This document shows, in pieces, positions 51,879 through 61,993 of a stretch of DNA of 64,000 bases. The notes under the pieces are model-generated. The model was not told the origin of the DNA. It saw only the letters and a program-made list of their open reading frames with translations, and did not search any database. The stretch comes from Thermomicrobiales bacterium (GTDB lineage Bacteria; Chloroflexota; Chloroflexia; Thermomicrobiales; CFX8): the NCBI GenBank assembly GCA_023954495.1, contig JAMLIA010000003.1:22739-86738 (forward strand). Reading direction: 5' to 3'. The first letter of the stretch is position 1. Each line of letters opens with the position of its first letter. A program made the translations under genes and the position numbers.

Positions 51879-54094
51879 GTGTGACTGTCACAGACGAGGT
51901 ATTGCGCGAGGTCGCGTTGACCCGCGCCGAATACGACCAGGTCGTCGAGTTGCTCGGACGCGCGCCGAGTGAAGTTGAGCTCGGCATGTTTGGCGCAATG
52001 TGGAGCGAGCACTGCGGCTACAAGAACTCGCGACCGCTGTTGAAGCATTTCCCGACTGAGGGTGATCGCGTGCTGCAGGGACCCGGTGAAAACGCCGGTG
52101 CTGTCGACATCGGCGAGAACCTCGCCGTTGTCTTCAAGATCGAGTCGCACAATCATCCGTCCGCTGTCGAGCCGTACGAGGGTGCGGCAACCGGAGTGGG
52201 CGGCATCGTACGTGACATCTTCACGATGGGTGCGCGCCCAATCGCATTGCTGAACTCCCTTCGCTTCGGGCCGCTCGATGTTCCGCGCAATCAGTACCTG
52301 TTCGGCGGCGTTGTCGGTGGCATCGGTGGCTACGGGAATTGCCTCGGGATTCCAACCGTTTCCGGCGACATCTTTTTCGATGAGCGCTACAACGGCAATC
52401 CGTTGGTCAATGCGATGTGTGTTGGCATTGTCCAGCACGACAAGATCATGCGCGCGACTGCGTCCGGCGTCGGCAATCTGGTAGTGCTTGTCGGGGCGGA
52501 CACAGGCCGCGACGGTATCCACGGCGCGACGTTCGCGTCGGTTGAGAACCCGGAAGAGTCGCATCGTGGCGTCGTCCAGGTCGGTAACCCATTTCTGGAA
52601 AAGCTGTTGCTGGAGGCGTGCCTCGAAGCGCTGGAGGTTCCGGGCGTCGTTGCGATGCAGGATCTCGGCGCGGCTGGGCTGACATCATCGGCAGTTGAGG
52701 TCGCCAGCAAGGGCGGGCTGGGTGTCGAGATCGACGTTCAGAAGGTCAGTCGGCGCGAAGAAGCCATGACGGCGTACGAGGTCATGCTTTCCGAGAGCCA
52801 GGAACGCATGCTCATCATCGTCGAGCCAGACTCTTTGTCTGCGCTCGTCGAGATCTTCGAGCGCTGGGATCTGCACTCGGATGTGATCGGCACGGTGACA
52901 CCCGATGGTAGCGTCCGCATTCTGGACGGTGGCGAAGTCGTGGCCGATGTCCCGGCTACCTACTACACTGACGAGTGCCCGACCTATGTCCGCGATGGGT
53001 TTGAGTCGGCGCGCATCGCAGCAGATCGGGCCACTGACGTCTCGCCGTGGGATAACCTGACCGCTGATGCCGTCCTGCGAACGCTCGGCGTCCTGCTGGC
53101 GAGCCCGAACATCTGCTCGCGGCGCTCGGTCGTCAGCACCTACGATCACACGATCCTGTCGAATACCGTCGTCCCACCGATGGCTGCGGATGCGGCGGTT
53201 GTTCGCGTCAAGGGCACGTCGATCGGTTTGGCGGTCAAGACCGACTGCAACCCGCGCTACGTGTATCTCGATCCACATCTGGGCGGAAAGCATGCGGTGG
53301 CCGAAGCCGCGCGCAACGTTTCCTGCGTCGGTGCGACCCCAATTGCGCTGACGAACTGCCTGAACTTCGGGTCACCGGAGAAGCCGGAAGGCTACTTCCA
53401 GCTCCAGCAGGCAATCCTCGGAATGGCCGAGGTGGCTAGTGCGCTCGGCACGCCGGTAGTCAGCGGCAACGTCAGCCTGTACAACGAATCGGGCGACGAG
53501 GCCATTCTGCCGACGCCGACGATCGGCGTCGTTGGTCTGCTGGACGACATCAGTAAGCACGTCGGCATGTCGGCTGGCGAAGGTCAGGAGTTGTGGCTGG
53601 TCGGAAGTCAGACAGCCGTACTCGGTGGTTCTGAGTATTTGGCGGCCGTCCATGGCAAGACGGCTGGTGCGCCGCCACCGCTGGATCTTGAGCTTGAGGC
53701 GAACGTCCAGTCGCTGACACGCAGCCTGATTCAGGACGGCGTAGCACAGGCCGCGCACGACACGTCCGAAGGCGGCCTGCTGGTCGCTGTCGCTGAGATG
53801 TTGTTCGGCAACGGAGTCGGTGCGACGCTCGATCTGGATACGCTCGTCGATGCGAACGACGGTAGCCTCGCGCGAACGTACTTTGGGGAATCAGCTTCGC
53901 GCGTGATTGTTGCAATTGATCCCGGCGATGCTGCAGCGTTGCAGGAGCGCGCTGCAAGCGCTGGAGTCGGGGCGGTCAAGCTGGGAGTGACTGGCGGCAG
54001 CGATCTGGCAATTGGCGGAACTGACACGATTTCGCTTGGTGAATTGAAAAATCAGTGGTCCAGCGGGTTCGATCGATCAGACAGCGGAGTGTAG
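51875..54094 (+). CDS. purL: FGAM synthase large subunit PurL (small-type)
   Basis: 739 residues, ATP-dependent FGAM synthesis. [78 protein letters not shown], and the second half [20 protein letters not shown] and [17 protein letters not shown]. The length marks the form that needs PurS and PurQ, both immediately upstream. Confidence 0.97.
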   Translation: MSVTVTDEVLREVALTRAEYDQVVELLGRAPSEVELGMFGAMWSEHCGYKNSRPLLKHFPTEGDRVLQGPGENAGAVDIGENLAVVFKIESHNHPSAVEPYEGAATGVGGIVRDIFTMGARPIALLNSLRFGPLDVPRNQYLFGGVVGGIGGYGNCLGIPTVSGDIFFDERYNGNPLVNAMCVGIVQHDKIMRATASGVGNLVVLVGADTGRDGIHGATFASVENPEESHRGVVQVGNPFLEKLLLEACLEALEVPGVVAMQDLGAAGLTSSAVEVASKGGLGVEIDVQKVSRREEAMTAYEVMLSESQERMLIIVEPDSLSALVEIFERWDLHSDVIGTVTPDGSVRILDGGEVVADVPATYYTDECPTYVRDGFESARIAADRATDVSPWDNLTADAVLRTLGVLLASPNICSRRSVVSTYDHTILSNTVVPPMAADAAVVRVKGTSIGLAVKTDCNPRYVYLDPHLGGKHAVAEAARNVSCVGATPIALTNCLNFGSPEKPEGYFQLQQAILGMAEVASALGTPVVSGNVSLYNESGDEAILPTPTIGVVGLLDDISKHVGMSAGEGQELWLVGSQTAVLGGSEYLAAVHGKTAGAPPPLDLELEANVQSLTRSLIQDGVAQAAHDTSEGGLLVAVAEMLFGNGVGATLDLDTLVDANDGSLARTYFGESASRVIVAIDPGDAAALQERAASAGVGAVKLGVTGGSDLAIGGTDTISLGELKNQWSSGFDRSDSGV

Positions 54095-54139
54095 ATCGTC
54101 GCGGCGTGCGGAAGCGTGAGACAGACGGGTAGACGGCAA

Positions 54140-55552
54140 ATGTACCTACACGACGACAAGCCGGCCGAGGAATGCGGAATCTTCGGCGTCTACGCACCCG
54201 GCGCAGATGTCGCACGCATGACCTTCTTTGGGCTATTCGCGCTGCAACATCGCGGGCAGGAGAGTGCAGGCATCGCTGTCTCGCATGATGGCGAGGTTCG
54301 GCTGCGCAAGCGGCTCGGGCTGGTAGCTAATGCGTTCTCTGAATCCGACCTGCGGTTTCTGCCCGGTCAGATGGCGGTTGGACATACGCGCTACTCCACG
54401 ACCGGATCGACGATGCCGGAGAACGCCGGCCCGATGGCGGCAGAGAGCGATCTCGGCACCATCGTCGTCGCTCACAACGGCAACATCGTGAACGCAACGG
54501 CGCTCCACGATGAGCTGGTCGCGGACGGCGTCCGCCTTCAGACATCGACCGACTCCGAGGTGATGACGCATCTCATCGCTCGTAGCCCCGGCTCGACTAT
54601 CCTCGAAAAGCTCTCTGTCGCGCTTCCTCGTCTGGAAGGCGCATTCAGCCTTGCGATCCTGACGCCCACGCGCATCGTTGCCGTGCGCGATCCGAATGGC
54701 ATTCGGCCGCTCTGCCTTGGTCGCCTCGATGATGGCTGGGTGGTTGCGTCGGAAACGTGCGCGCTTGCTACGGTTGGCGCGCGGTTTGAGCGTGAAGTCG
54801 AACCCGGCGAAATCGTCAGCATCAGCGCAAACGGCATCCAGTCGACGTCGATCGACCGTCTCCGTCGTAGCAAGCTGTGCGTCTTTGAATTGATCTATTT
54901 TGCGCGGCCTGACTCGATGATGCGCGGTGAGCGACTCTATCTCGTGCGCCAGCGCATGGGTGCCGAGTTGGCGCGCGAACAGCCGGTGGATGCCGATGTG
55001 GTTGTTGGCATTCCCGACTCTGCCACACCGGCAGCGCTTGGCTTCGCGCGGGAGTCGGGCATTCCGTACTCCGAGGGACTGATCAAGAATCGATATATTG
55101 GTCGTACGTTCATCCAACCCGACCAGCGCTTGCGCGAGGTCGGCGTCAAGCTGAAGTTCAATGCGTTGCCGGAAGTGGTTGCCGGGAAGCGGGTTGTACT
55201 CGTTGACGATACGATTGTGCGAGGCACGACGAGCCGGCCAATCGTGAACCTGATTCGTGAGGCGGGGGCGACGGAGGTCCACATGCGTGTTCATGCCCCG
55301 CCGGTTATGTGGCCATGCTATCTCGGTGTCGACATGGCGACGCGCGAAGAGCTGATTGCCGCGAACATGACCATCGACGAAATCAAGCGGGAGATCAACG
55401 CTGACTCTCTTGGTTACCTTTCTGAAGAAGGGTTGTTCAAAGCGATTGGTCAGCCGAGCGATCAGTTCTGCTCGGCGTGCCTGACCGGAATGTATCCGGT
55501 TACTGTCAATGGGGTCGTCGGGAAGATGGCGTTGGAACGCGCGCTAACATAG
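54140..55552 (+). CDS. purF: Amidophosphoribosyltransferase
   Basis: 470 residues from ATG 54140; GTG 54116 would add eight. It converts PRPP and glutamine to phosphoribosylamine, the first purine step. Short propeptide, then catalytic Cys in EECGIFGVYAPG. FALQHRGQESAGIAVS, VGHTRYSTTG, and the PRPP site RVVLVDDTIVRGTTSRPIV. DQFCSACLTGMYP near the C-terminus suggests an iron-sulfur cluster of the B. subtilis type. Last pur gene; purM, N, H, D and E/K are not in the window. Confidence 0.96.
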   Translation: MYLHDDKPAEECGIFGVYAPGADVARMTFFGLFALQHRGQESAGIAVSHDGEVRLRKRLGLVANAFSESDLRFLPGQMAVGHTRYSTTGSTMPENAGPMAAESDLGTIVVAHNGNIVNATALHDELVADGVRLQTSTDSEVMTHLIARSPGSTILEKLSVALPRLEGAFSLAILTPTRIVAVRDPNGIRPLCLGRLDDGWVVASETCALATVGARFEREVEPGEIVSISANGIQSTSIDRLRRSKLCVFELIYFARPDSMMRGERLYLVRQRMGAELAREQPVDADVVVGIPDSATPAALGFARESGIPYSEGLIKNRYIGRTFIQPDQRLREVGVKLKFNALPEVVAGKRVVLVDDTIVRGTTSRPIVNLIREAGATEVHMRVHAPPVMWPCYLGVDMATREELIAANMTIDEIKREINADSLGYLSEEGLFKAIGQPSDQFCSACLTGMYPVTVNGVVGKMALERALT

Positions 55553-55635
55553 CGCGCGAAGTCACGATAGATCGTTCGCCGGAGTGGTAGAGTGACTCGG
55601 CGTGATTGTTCGTGTCATGAGTGTGGAGGGGCGCG

Positions 55636-56739
55636 ATGAAGCGGACAGCGCTGGCCGAGAAGCATGAGCAGCTTGGCGCGCGGATGGTCGACTTTGCCGG
55701 TTGGTACATGCCGGTCCAGTATTCAGGCATCATCGAGGAGCACAAGACTGTTCGGTCTACTGCCGGCCTCTTTGACCTTGGACACATGGGTCAGGTGGAA
55801 GTTACCGGCAACGATGCACTGGCGTTTCTGAACTATATCGGATCCAACGACATCAGCGGACTCGAGCCTGGGGCGGCCATCTACTCGCTGATGCTGAATC
55901 CGAACGGTGGTGTGATCGACGACATCATCATCTACCGGCACCCCAGCGGCGTCGGTTACTTCGTCGTTATCAATGCATCCAACACCGACAAGGACGTTGC
56001 CTGGCTGCAGGAGCAGGCGGCAAAGCGCGACGACCTGGACGTCAACGTCAACCACATCTCCGAATCAACCGGGATGATCGCGATTCAGGGGCCCAACGCT
56101 GCTGAGATTGTCACCAAGCTTTCATCGGTTGACCTGAATGACATGTCCCACTTTTCCATGCGCGAGACGACGATTGCCGGAGTCGAGTGCCTGGCGGGGC
56201 GGACTGGCTATACCGGCGAGGATGGCTGGGAATTCTACTTCCCGGTCGATCAATGCGCGACTGTTTGGGACGCGCTGATGTCTGCCGGTGACGACCTCGG
56301 TATCAAGCCGATTGGTCTCGGTGCCCGTGACACACTTCGGCTCGAGGCACGGATGCCACTCTATGGCAATGAAATGGACGACGAGACGAACCCATATGAC
56401 GCGGGACTTGGCTGGGCCGTCAAGCTCGACCGCGACGATTTCGTCGGGCGGGATGCACTTGTTGCAGCGCGCGAGCAAGGAATCAACCGTCGCACTGTGG
56501 GCTTCAAAATGGTAGAACGCGGCGGCGTGCCGCGCTCGCACTACGAAGTCCAGGTTGATGGCAAGCAGGTCGGTTACGTGACAAGTGGTACTGCATCGCC
56601 GACACTTGGCGAGAACATCGGTTTGGCGATCATTGACAAGGCATATGCCGGTGCAGGCAAGCCATTGGATATTATGATTCGCGGCAAGGCCGTGAAGGCC
56701 GAGCAGATGAAGATGCCGTTCTACAAGCGCGGCGCGTAG
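55636..56739 (+). CDS. gcvT: Glycine cleavage system T protein (aminomethyltransferase)
   Basis: 367 residues. It transfers the lipoyl-bound aminomethyl carbon to tetrahydrofolate. LGARMVDFAGWYMPVQYSGI, GLFDLGHMGQVEVTG, GRTGYTGEDGWEFYFP, LGARDTLRLEARMPLYGNEM and GYVTSGTASPTLGENIGLA. GGAGGGG lies five bases before ATG 55636. I find no glycine riboswitch in the 83 bases after purF. Confidence 0.96.
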   Translation: MKRTALAEKHEQLGARMVDFAGWYMPVQYSGIIEEHKTVRSTAGLFDLGHMGQVEVTGNDALAFLNYIGSNDISGLEPGAAIYSLMLNPNGGVIDDIIIYRHPSGVGYFVVINASNTDKDVAWLQEQAAKRDDLDVNVNHISESTGMIAIQGPNAAEIVTKLSSVDLNDMSHFSMRETTIAGVECLAGRTGYTGEDGWEFYFPVDQCATVWDALMSAGDDLGIKPIGLGARDTLRLEARMPLYGNEMDDETNPYDAGLGWAVKLDRDDFVGRDALVAAREQGINRRTVGFKMVERGGVPRSHYEVQVDGKQVGYVTSGTASPTLGENIGLAIIDKAYAGAGKPLDIMIRGKAVKAEQMKMPFYKRGA

Positions 56740-56800
56740 GTAGGGGTCCCGGGGTGCCGTGCGAGTGTGCACGGCATAGACGAGGTTGGGAGGACGGTAC

Positions 56801-57193
56801 ATGGACATTCCCAAGGATTACAAGTTCACCAAAACACACGAGTGGGTCAAGGTCGAAGGCGACGTGGTGACGATTGGCATCAGCGATTTCGCGCAGGCCG
56901 AGCTCGGTGACATCACCTATCTGGAGCTTCCTCCAGTTGGTCAGTCGATCAACAAGGCCGATCCGCTCGGCGTCGTTGAGTCGGTTAAGGCCGCCTCGGA
57001 TGTGTACTCGCCGGTCAGCGGTGAGATCGTCGAGGAGAACAGCAACGTCATCGATGCGCCAGAGCTTGTCAATTCCTCCCCGTACGACGATGCATGGCTG
57101 GTCAAGATTCGAATCAGCGACCCCAGCCAGCTCGAAGAGCTGATGGACTCGGGCGCGTACTCGAAGCTCGTCGCCGAATCGGGCGGCCACTAG
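56801..57193 (+). CDS. gcvH: Glycine cleavage system H protein
   Basis: 130 residues, the lipoyl carrier. KFTKTHEWVKVEGDVVTIGI, AELGDITYLELPPVGQ, and the lipoyl Lys in GVVESVKAASDVYSPVSGEI. GGGAGG precedes ATG 56801. Confidence 0.97.
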   Translation: MDIPKDYKFTKTHEWVKVEGDVVTIGISDFAQAELGDITYLELPPVGQSINKADPLGVVESVKAASDVYSPVSGEIVEENSNVIDAPELVNSSPYDDAWLVKIRISDPSQLEELMDSGAYSKLVAESGGH

Positions 57194-57239
57194 TCAGTGA
57201 TCATGCCGGGAGCCAGCATGGCACCGGCCGGAGGATGGG

Positions 57240-58580
57240 ATGACCTTTAATCCGCATACCAACGAAGATCGCGAGGCGATGTTAGCAGCCGTCGGGGCTG
57301 CGAATATCGAATCCCTGTTTTCCGCGATCCCTGAAGACGTGCGCTTTCCGACGCTGGATCTTCCGCGAACTCTTTCCGAACAGGAAGCGTTCCGGCGTCT
57401 GAGCGAGCTCGCTGCGAAGAACCTGAACACGATCGAGCATCCGAGCTTCCTCGGAGCCGGTCTGTATTCGCATTACGTGCCGGCGGCGGTGCAGCAGATT
57501 CTGTTCCGCGGCGAGTTCTACACTGCCTACACTCCGTACCAGCCAGAAGTCGCGCAGGGCACGCTGCAGGCGATCTACGAGTATCAGACGATGATTGCCA
57601 ACCTCACCGGCATGGAAGTGTCGAACGCGTCGCTGTACGACGGTGCTACGGCACTCGCCGAGGGCGCGCTGCTGACGGTGTCGCTGCCACGCAAGCGCAC
57701 ACGCATTGTGCTGGCCGGTACTGTCCATCCAAACTACCGCGAGGTGGTGCGGACGTACACCGGTGGTCTCGGGCTGGAGATCGTCGAGCTGCCAGTTCCG
57801 ACAGACGGACTGGCGACGAGCGCATCTGCGTTCGACGAATATCTCGACGAGAACCTTGCCTGCATTGTTGTGCAGTATCCCAACTTCTTCGGCACGATCG
57901 AAGACATCGCTGCGATGGCTGAGAAGGCGCACAGCGTTGGTGGCAACCTCGTTGTTTCGACGTATCCGACCGCTCTGGGGCTGCTGAAGCCGCCGGGTGA
58001 GTTCGGTGCTGATGTCGTCACCGGCGAGGGCCAGCCGCTCGGCAACGCGCAGTCGTTTGGTGGGCCGGTTGTCGGCCTGCTGGCGACGCGCAGCAAGCTC
58101 GTGCGTCAGATGCCGGGCCGCCTCGCTGGCATTGCCTACGACACTGAAGGCAAGCGCGGATTTGTACTGGCGTTGCAGACGCGTGAGCAGCACATCCGGC
58201 GCGAAAAGGCGACCAGTAACATCTGCACGAATCAGGGCCTGATGGCGCTCGCGGCGGCAGTCTATCTGTCGACGATCGGTCCGCAGGGGCTGAAGCAGAT
58301 CGCTACACTGTGCTATCAGAACGCGCACTACCTGGCGTCGCAGCTGACGGCGACCGGAAAGTTCGAGCTGCTGAACGATGGACAGTTCTTCAACGAGTTC
58401 ACCGTTCGCTCGACCGAAGCCCCGGCGCAACTCAATGCGCGTCTGCGCGAGGTAGGGATCATCGGCGGCTACGACCTCGGCAAGGTCGACTCCGCGCTGG
58501 AGGGCCAGCTCCTGCTCGCCGCCACCGAGATGACCGGTCGAGAACCAATCGATCGATTCGTCGAAGTCGCAGCGTCATAG
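57240..58580 (+). CDS. gcvPA: Glycine dehydrogenase (decarboxylating) subunit 1
   Basis: 446 residues, the N-terminal half of the split P protein. FLGAGLYSHYVPAAVQQILF, YTPYQPEVAQGTLQAIYEYQ, NASLYDGATALAEGALL, VQYPNFFGTIEDI, and IRREKATSNICTNQGLMALA. The PLP lysine belongs to subunit 2 (gcvPB), which normally follows but is not in this window; a terminator and der come next. ATG 57240 with GGAGGATGGG upstream. Confidence 0.96.
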   Translation: MTFNPHTNEDREAMLAAVGAANIESLFSAIPEDVRFPTLDLPRTLSEQEAFRRLSELAAKNLNTIEHPSFLGAGLYSHYVPAAVQQILFRGEFYTAYTPYQPEVAQGTLQAIYEYQTMIANLTGMEVSNASLYDGATALAEGALLTVSLPRKRTRIVLAGTVHPNYREVVRTYTGGLGLEIVELPVPTDGLATSASAFDEYLDENLACIVVQYPNFFGTIEDIAAMAEKAHSVGGNLVVSTYPTALGLLKPPGEFGADVVTGEGQPLGNAQSFGGPVVGLLATRSKLVRQMPGRLAGIAYDTEGKRGFVLALQTREQHIRREKATSNICTNQGLMALAAAVYLSTIGPQGLKQIATLCYQNAHYLASQLTATGKFELLNDGQFFNEFTVRSTEAPAQLNARLREVGIIGGYDLGKVDSALEGQLLLAATEMTGREPIDRFVEVAAS

Positions 58581-58599
58581 CGTCAAGACTCTGACATTC

Positions 58600-58640
58600 A
58601 AGGACCCGAGCACTCGTCGCTCGGGTCCTTTCTCATTTCG
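58600..58640 (+). terminator. Terminator of the pur-gcv unit
   Basis: A perfect 12-bp stem AAGGACCCGAGC/GCTCGGGTCCTT with a 7-base loop, followed by TCTCATTTC, 20 bases after gcvPA. Confidence 0.88.
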
Positions 58641-58713
58641 GCCCGTACCATCAGGTCGCTGATAGAATTGAGCTGATGGCGCTTCGTCTGCTCGACCAAA
58701 GGCATTTCTCTTC

Positions 58714-60051
58714 GTGAAACCACTCGTTGCGATCGTTGGCCGGCCAAATACCGGGAAATCGACGCTGTTCAACCGCCTTGTCGGTGAACGTCGCTCGATC
58801 GTGTCTGACGTCCCCGGGACTACCCGCGATCGCCTCTACGGCGATACGGAGTGGCTGGGCGTTGAATTCTCGATTATCGACACTGGCGGTCTCCAGGACG
58901 ACGACGAGCTTGGCCAGCTAACGACACGCCAGATCGGCGAGCGCACGCAGTCGCAGGCACGGATCGCGATCGACGAGGCCGATGTCATTCTCTTCCTGGT
59001 CGACGGCAAGTCGGGGCTGTCTGCGGCCGATCTTGACGTCGGCGAGACGATCCGCCAGTCGAGCAAGCCGGTCATTCTTGGTGTCAACAAGACGGAGAAC
59101 GAGTCGCGCCGTGAGCTGGCCTATGAATTCTACGAGCTGGCGCTCGGCGATCCGATCCCGTTCTCGTCGCTCCATGGCATCGGCACGGGCGATCTGCTGG
59201 ATGCCATTGTCCGCCAACTCCCGCGCGCTGAGGATGTCGAAGAAGAGCCGGACATTCCTGCTATCGCCATCGTTGGACGCCCGAACGTGGGCAAGTCGGC
59301 GCTGCTCAATGCATTGATTGGTTCTGAGCGCTCGATTGTCGCTGACATGCCCGGCACCACGAGAGATACCATCGATACCATCGTCGATTGGGCCGGTAAC
59401 CGCGTGTTGCTGATCGACACCGCCGGCATTCGCCGACGCGGCCGCATCGAAAGCGGCATCGAAAAGTACAGCGTCCTGCGATCCGAGCGTGCCGTCGATC
59501 GAGCAGACGTGGCGCTGGTTGTCATTGACGCTGACGAGGGCTTTACGGCCCAGGACCAGCACATCGCCGGGTACGTCGTCGAGCAGGGCAAAGGACTCGT
59601 TATCGTCGTCAACAAATGGGATATCGTCAAGAAAGACGACAAGACGATGGACGAGTTTCGGAAGAAGGCAGCCGAGTTTTTCAACTTCGCGCCGTGGTCT
59701 CCGCTCGTGTTCGTGTCAGCAATCACCGGGCAGCGCGTGAACCAGATCATCGAGATCGCGCTGCATGTCGTCGGCGAGCGCGTCAAGCGGATAAGCACTG
59801 GTGAGCTGAATCGCCTTGTGCGCGATGCTGTTGCCAAGCATCCGCCGCCATCCAAGGCCGGCAAGTGGCTGAAGTTCTATTACGCGACGCAAGGCGGCGT
59901 GAATCCACCGCGCTTCATCTTCTTCTGCAATGACCCGCGCGCGGTACATTTTTCCTATGAACGGTATCTGGAGAATCAGATCCGCGACTACTACCGGTTT
60001 GATGGTACGCCGATTGTGCTGCAGTTCCGCGGCCGACGAAACGAAGACTAG
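58714..60051 (+). CDS. der: Ribosome-associated GTPase Der (EngA)
   Basis: 445 residues with two tandem GTPase domains and a KH-like C-terminus; essential for 50S assembly. Domain 1: GRPNTGKSTLFNRLVG, DTGG, NKTE. Domain 2: GRPNVGKSALLNALIG, DTAG, NKWD. The first loop has Thr in the GRPNTGKS position, seen in some Der proteins. GTG 58714. Followed by plsY nine bases later. Confidence 0.97.
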   Translation: MKPLVAIVGRPNTGKSTLFNRLVGERRSIVSDVPGTTRDRLYGDTEWLGVEFSIIDTGGLQDDDELGQLTTRQIGERTQSQARIAIDEADVILFLVDGKSGLSAADLDVGETIRQSSKPVILGVNKTENESRRELAYEFYELALGDPIPFSSLHGIGTGDLLDAIVRQLPRAEDVEEEPDIPAIAIVGRPNVGKSALLNALIGSERSIVADMPGTTRDTIDTIVDWAGNRVLLIDTAGIRRRGRIESGIEKYSVLRSERAVDRADVALVVIDADEGFTAQDQHIAGYVVEQGKGLVIVVNKWDIVKKDDKTMDEFRKKAAEFFNFAPWSPLVFVSAITGQRVNQIIEIALHVVGERVKRISTGELNRLVRDAVAKHPPPSKAGKWLKFYYATQGGVNPPRFIFFCNDPRAVHFSYERYLENQIRDYYRFDGTPIVLQFRGRRNED

Positions 60052-60060
60052 GAGCCGGGC

Positions 60061-60681
60061 ATGATGCAAATGCTCGTGCTGGTTGCTGCATACCTTATTG
60101 GCACGTTGCCGACCGGCTACGTGCTCACTCGCTTCCTTGCCGGTGTCGACCTGCGTAGCGTCGGGAGCGGTGGCACAGGCGCTACAAATGCGCAGCGCGC
60201 CCTCGGTACGAAGTGGGGCATTTTCGTCGCCATAGTGGACGTTCTGAAGGGCGTTGCCGCCGTCATCCTTGCACGCGTGGCAGGACTCGACGACGCGTGG
60301 GTGGCAGCCTGCGGTGCCGCGGTCATTGCGGGGCATTGCTGGCCGGTCTGGCTGCGATTCCGAGGCGGCAAGGGCGTCGCGACCGGCGCGGGTGCCGCGT
60401 TGACGCTCTCACTCTGGAGCATTGCGCTCGTTCCAGTCATGGTCATCCCAATTGCTTTGACGAGATACGTATCACTCGGGTCGGTGCTGGCAGCATTGGC
60501 AACGCCGATTCTGATGGCCTTGCTGGCAGCAACAGGTGTCGTGTCGTGGTCCTATGTCGGGTTCGGCGTTGTTGCTGCGGCGATCATCGTGTACCGGCAC
60601 CGAGCAAACATCGACCGGCTCATACACGGAACCGAACGCAAGCTCGGTCGAAAGCCGGCAGATGTGCGAACAGTAGAGTAG
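60061..60681 (+). CDS. plsY: Glycerol-3-phosphate acyltransferase PlsY
   Basis: 206 residues, polytopic membrane enzyme that acylates glycerol-3-phosphate from acyl-phosphate. Conserved loops: YLIGTLPTGYVLTRFLAGVD, RSVGSGGTGATNAQRALGTK, AGHCWPVWLRFRGGKGVATG. The second loop has TNAQR where most PlsY have TN-V-R. Five to seven membrane helices. GGAG before the ATG. Confidence 0.94.
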   Translation: MMQMLVLVAAYLIGTLPTGYVLTRFLAGVDLRSVGSGGTGATNAQRALGTKWGIFVAIVDVLKGVAAVILARVAGLDDAWVAACGAAVIAGHCWPVWLRFRGGKGVATGAGAALTLSLWSIALVPVMVIPIALTRYVSLGSVLAALATPILMALLAATGVVSWSYVGFGVVAAAIIVYRHRANIDRLIHGTERKLGRKPADVRTVE

Positions 60682-60709
60682 TCGCAATAGAAGGTGACAG
60701 TGGTTTGGA

Positions 60710-61966
60710 GTGGACATAAGTACGCTGGCCACGGCGGATCCCAAGATCGCCGAAGTCATTCAAAATGAGGAACGCCGTCAATCGTCGACAATAGAGCTGA
60801 TTGCTTCGGAGAATTTCACTAGCGCAGCGGTGATGCAGGCGGTCGGGAGCGTCCTGACCAACAAGTACGCTGAGGGGTTACCAGGCAAGCGCTATTACGG
60901 CGGCTGCGAATTCGTCGACGTGGCCGAGAACCTGGCGATTGAGCGCGCCTGCAAGCTATTCGGTGCTGAGCACGCGAACGTTCAGCCGCACTCCGGAGCG
61001 TCCGCGAACCTCGCAGCGTATCTCTCGGTGCTGAAGCCAGGTGACCGCATCCTGGGCATGAACCTCTCTGAAGGTGGACACCTGACGCACGGCTCGCCGG
61101 TGAATTTCTCGGGCACGATCTTCGAGGCGCACTTCTACGGCGTTGCTCCGGACTCCGAGACGATTGACTATGACATCGTCCGTGAGGTCGCGCATCGTGT
61201 GCAGCCGAAGATGATCGTCTGCGGTGCCAGCGCCTACTCGCGAACGATTGATTTCGCGAAGTTCCGTGAGATCGCCGACGAGATCGGCGCACTTGTCCTG
61301 GCAGACATCGCACATATCGCCGGCATCGTCGCCACCGGCAAGCACCCGACGCCGATCGGCCACGCCCAGTTGACGACCTCAACGACGCACAAGACGCTGC
61401 GTGGTCCGCGCGGCGGACTCATCATGGCCGAGGGCGATCTGGCCGGACCGGTCAACAAGACGCTCTTCCCGGGACTGCAGGGCGGCCCGCTAATGCACGT
61501 CATCGCCGGCAAGGCAGTTGCATTCGGTGAGGCTCTGGAACCGGCCTTCGGCGAGTACATTGACCACGTGTTAGCGAACGCCCGCGCACTCAGCGAGGCC
61601 GTGCAGGAGCATGGACTGCGTGTCGTGTCCGGTGGCACGGACAATCATCTGATGCTTGTCGACCTGACGGCGGCGGGCATTAGCGGCCGCAAGGCGGAGC
61701 GCCGTCTGGAAGCTGCTGGTATCACTGTCAACAAGAACGCGATCCCGAACGACAAGCGGCCGCCGATGCAGACCAGCGGTATTCGCCTCGGCACGCCGGC
61801 GGTTTCGACGCGTGGCTTTGGCGTTGATGACATGAAAAACATTGGGCAATGGATTGCTGAGATCGTGCATAACCCGGACGACGACGCGCTGATCGAACGC
61901 ATCGGCAAGTCAGTGCATGAGCTGGCAACCAGCCATCCGTTGCCGGGAGTTGCGACCGATGCCTAG
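60710..61966 (+). CDS. glyA: Serine hydroxymethyltransferase
   Basis: 418 residues, PLP enzyme exchanging serine with glycine plus methylene-[57 protein letters not shown], and the Schiff-base Lys in [17 protein letters not shown] 60710. It links to the folate and glycine cleavage genes elsewhere in this window. Confidence 0.97.
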   Translation: MDISTLATADPKIAEVIQNEERRQSSTIELIASENFTSAAVMQAVGSVLTNKYAEGLPGKRYYGGCEFVDVAENLAIERACKLFGAEHANVQPHSGASANLAAYLSVLKPGDRILGMNLSEGGHLTHGSPVNFSGTIFEAHFYGVAPDSETIDYDIVREVAHRVQPKMIVCGASAYSRTIDFAKFREIADEIGALVLADIAHIAGIVATGKHPTPIGHAQLTTSTTHKTLRGPRGGLIMAEGDLAGPVNKTLFPGLQGGPLMHVIAGKAVAFGEALEPAFGEYIDHVLANARALSEAVQEHGLRVVSGGTDNHLMLVDLTAAGISGRKAERRLEAAGITVNKNAIPNDKRPPMQTSGIRLGTPAVSTRGFGVDDMKNIGQWIAEIVHNPDDDALIERIGKSVHELATSHPLPGVATDA

Positions 61967-61993
61967 AACTCAGGCGTTGGCGGGCTTGGGCTG

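Noticed and set aside
55553..55635. Glycine riboswitch before gcvT
   Set aside because: The gap is only 83 bases and shows none of the conserved aptamer core.
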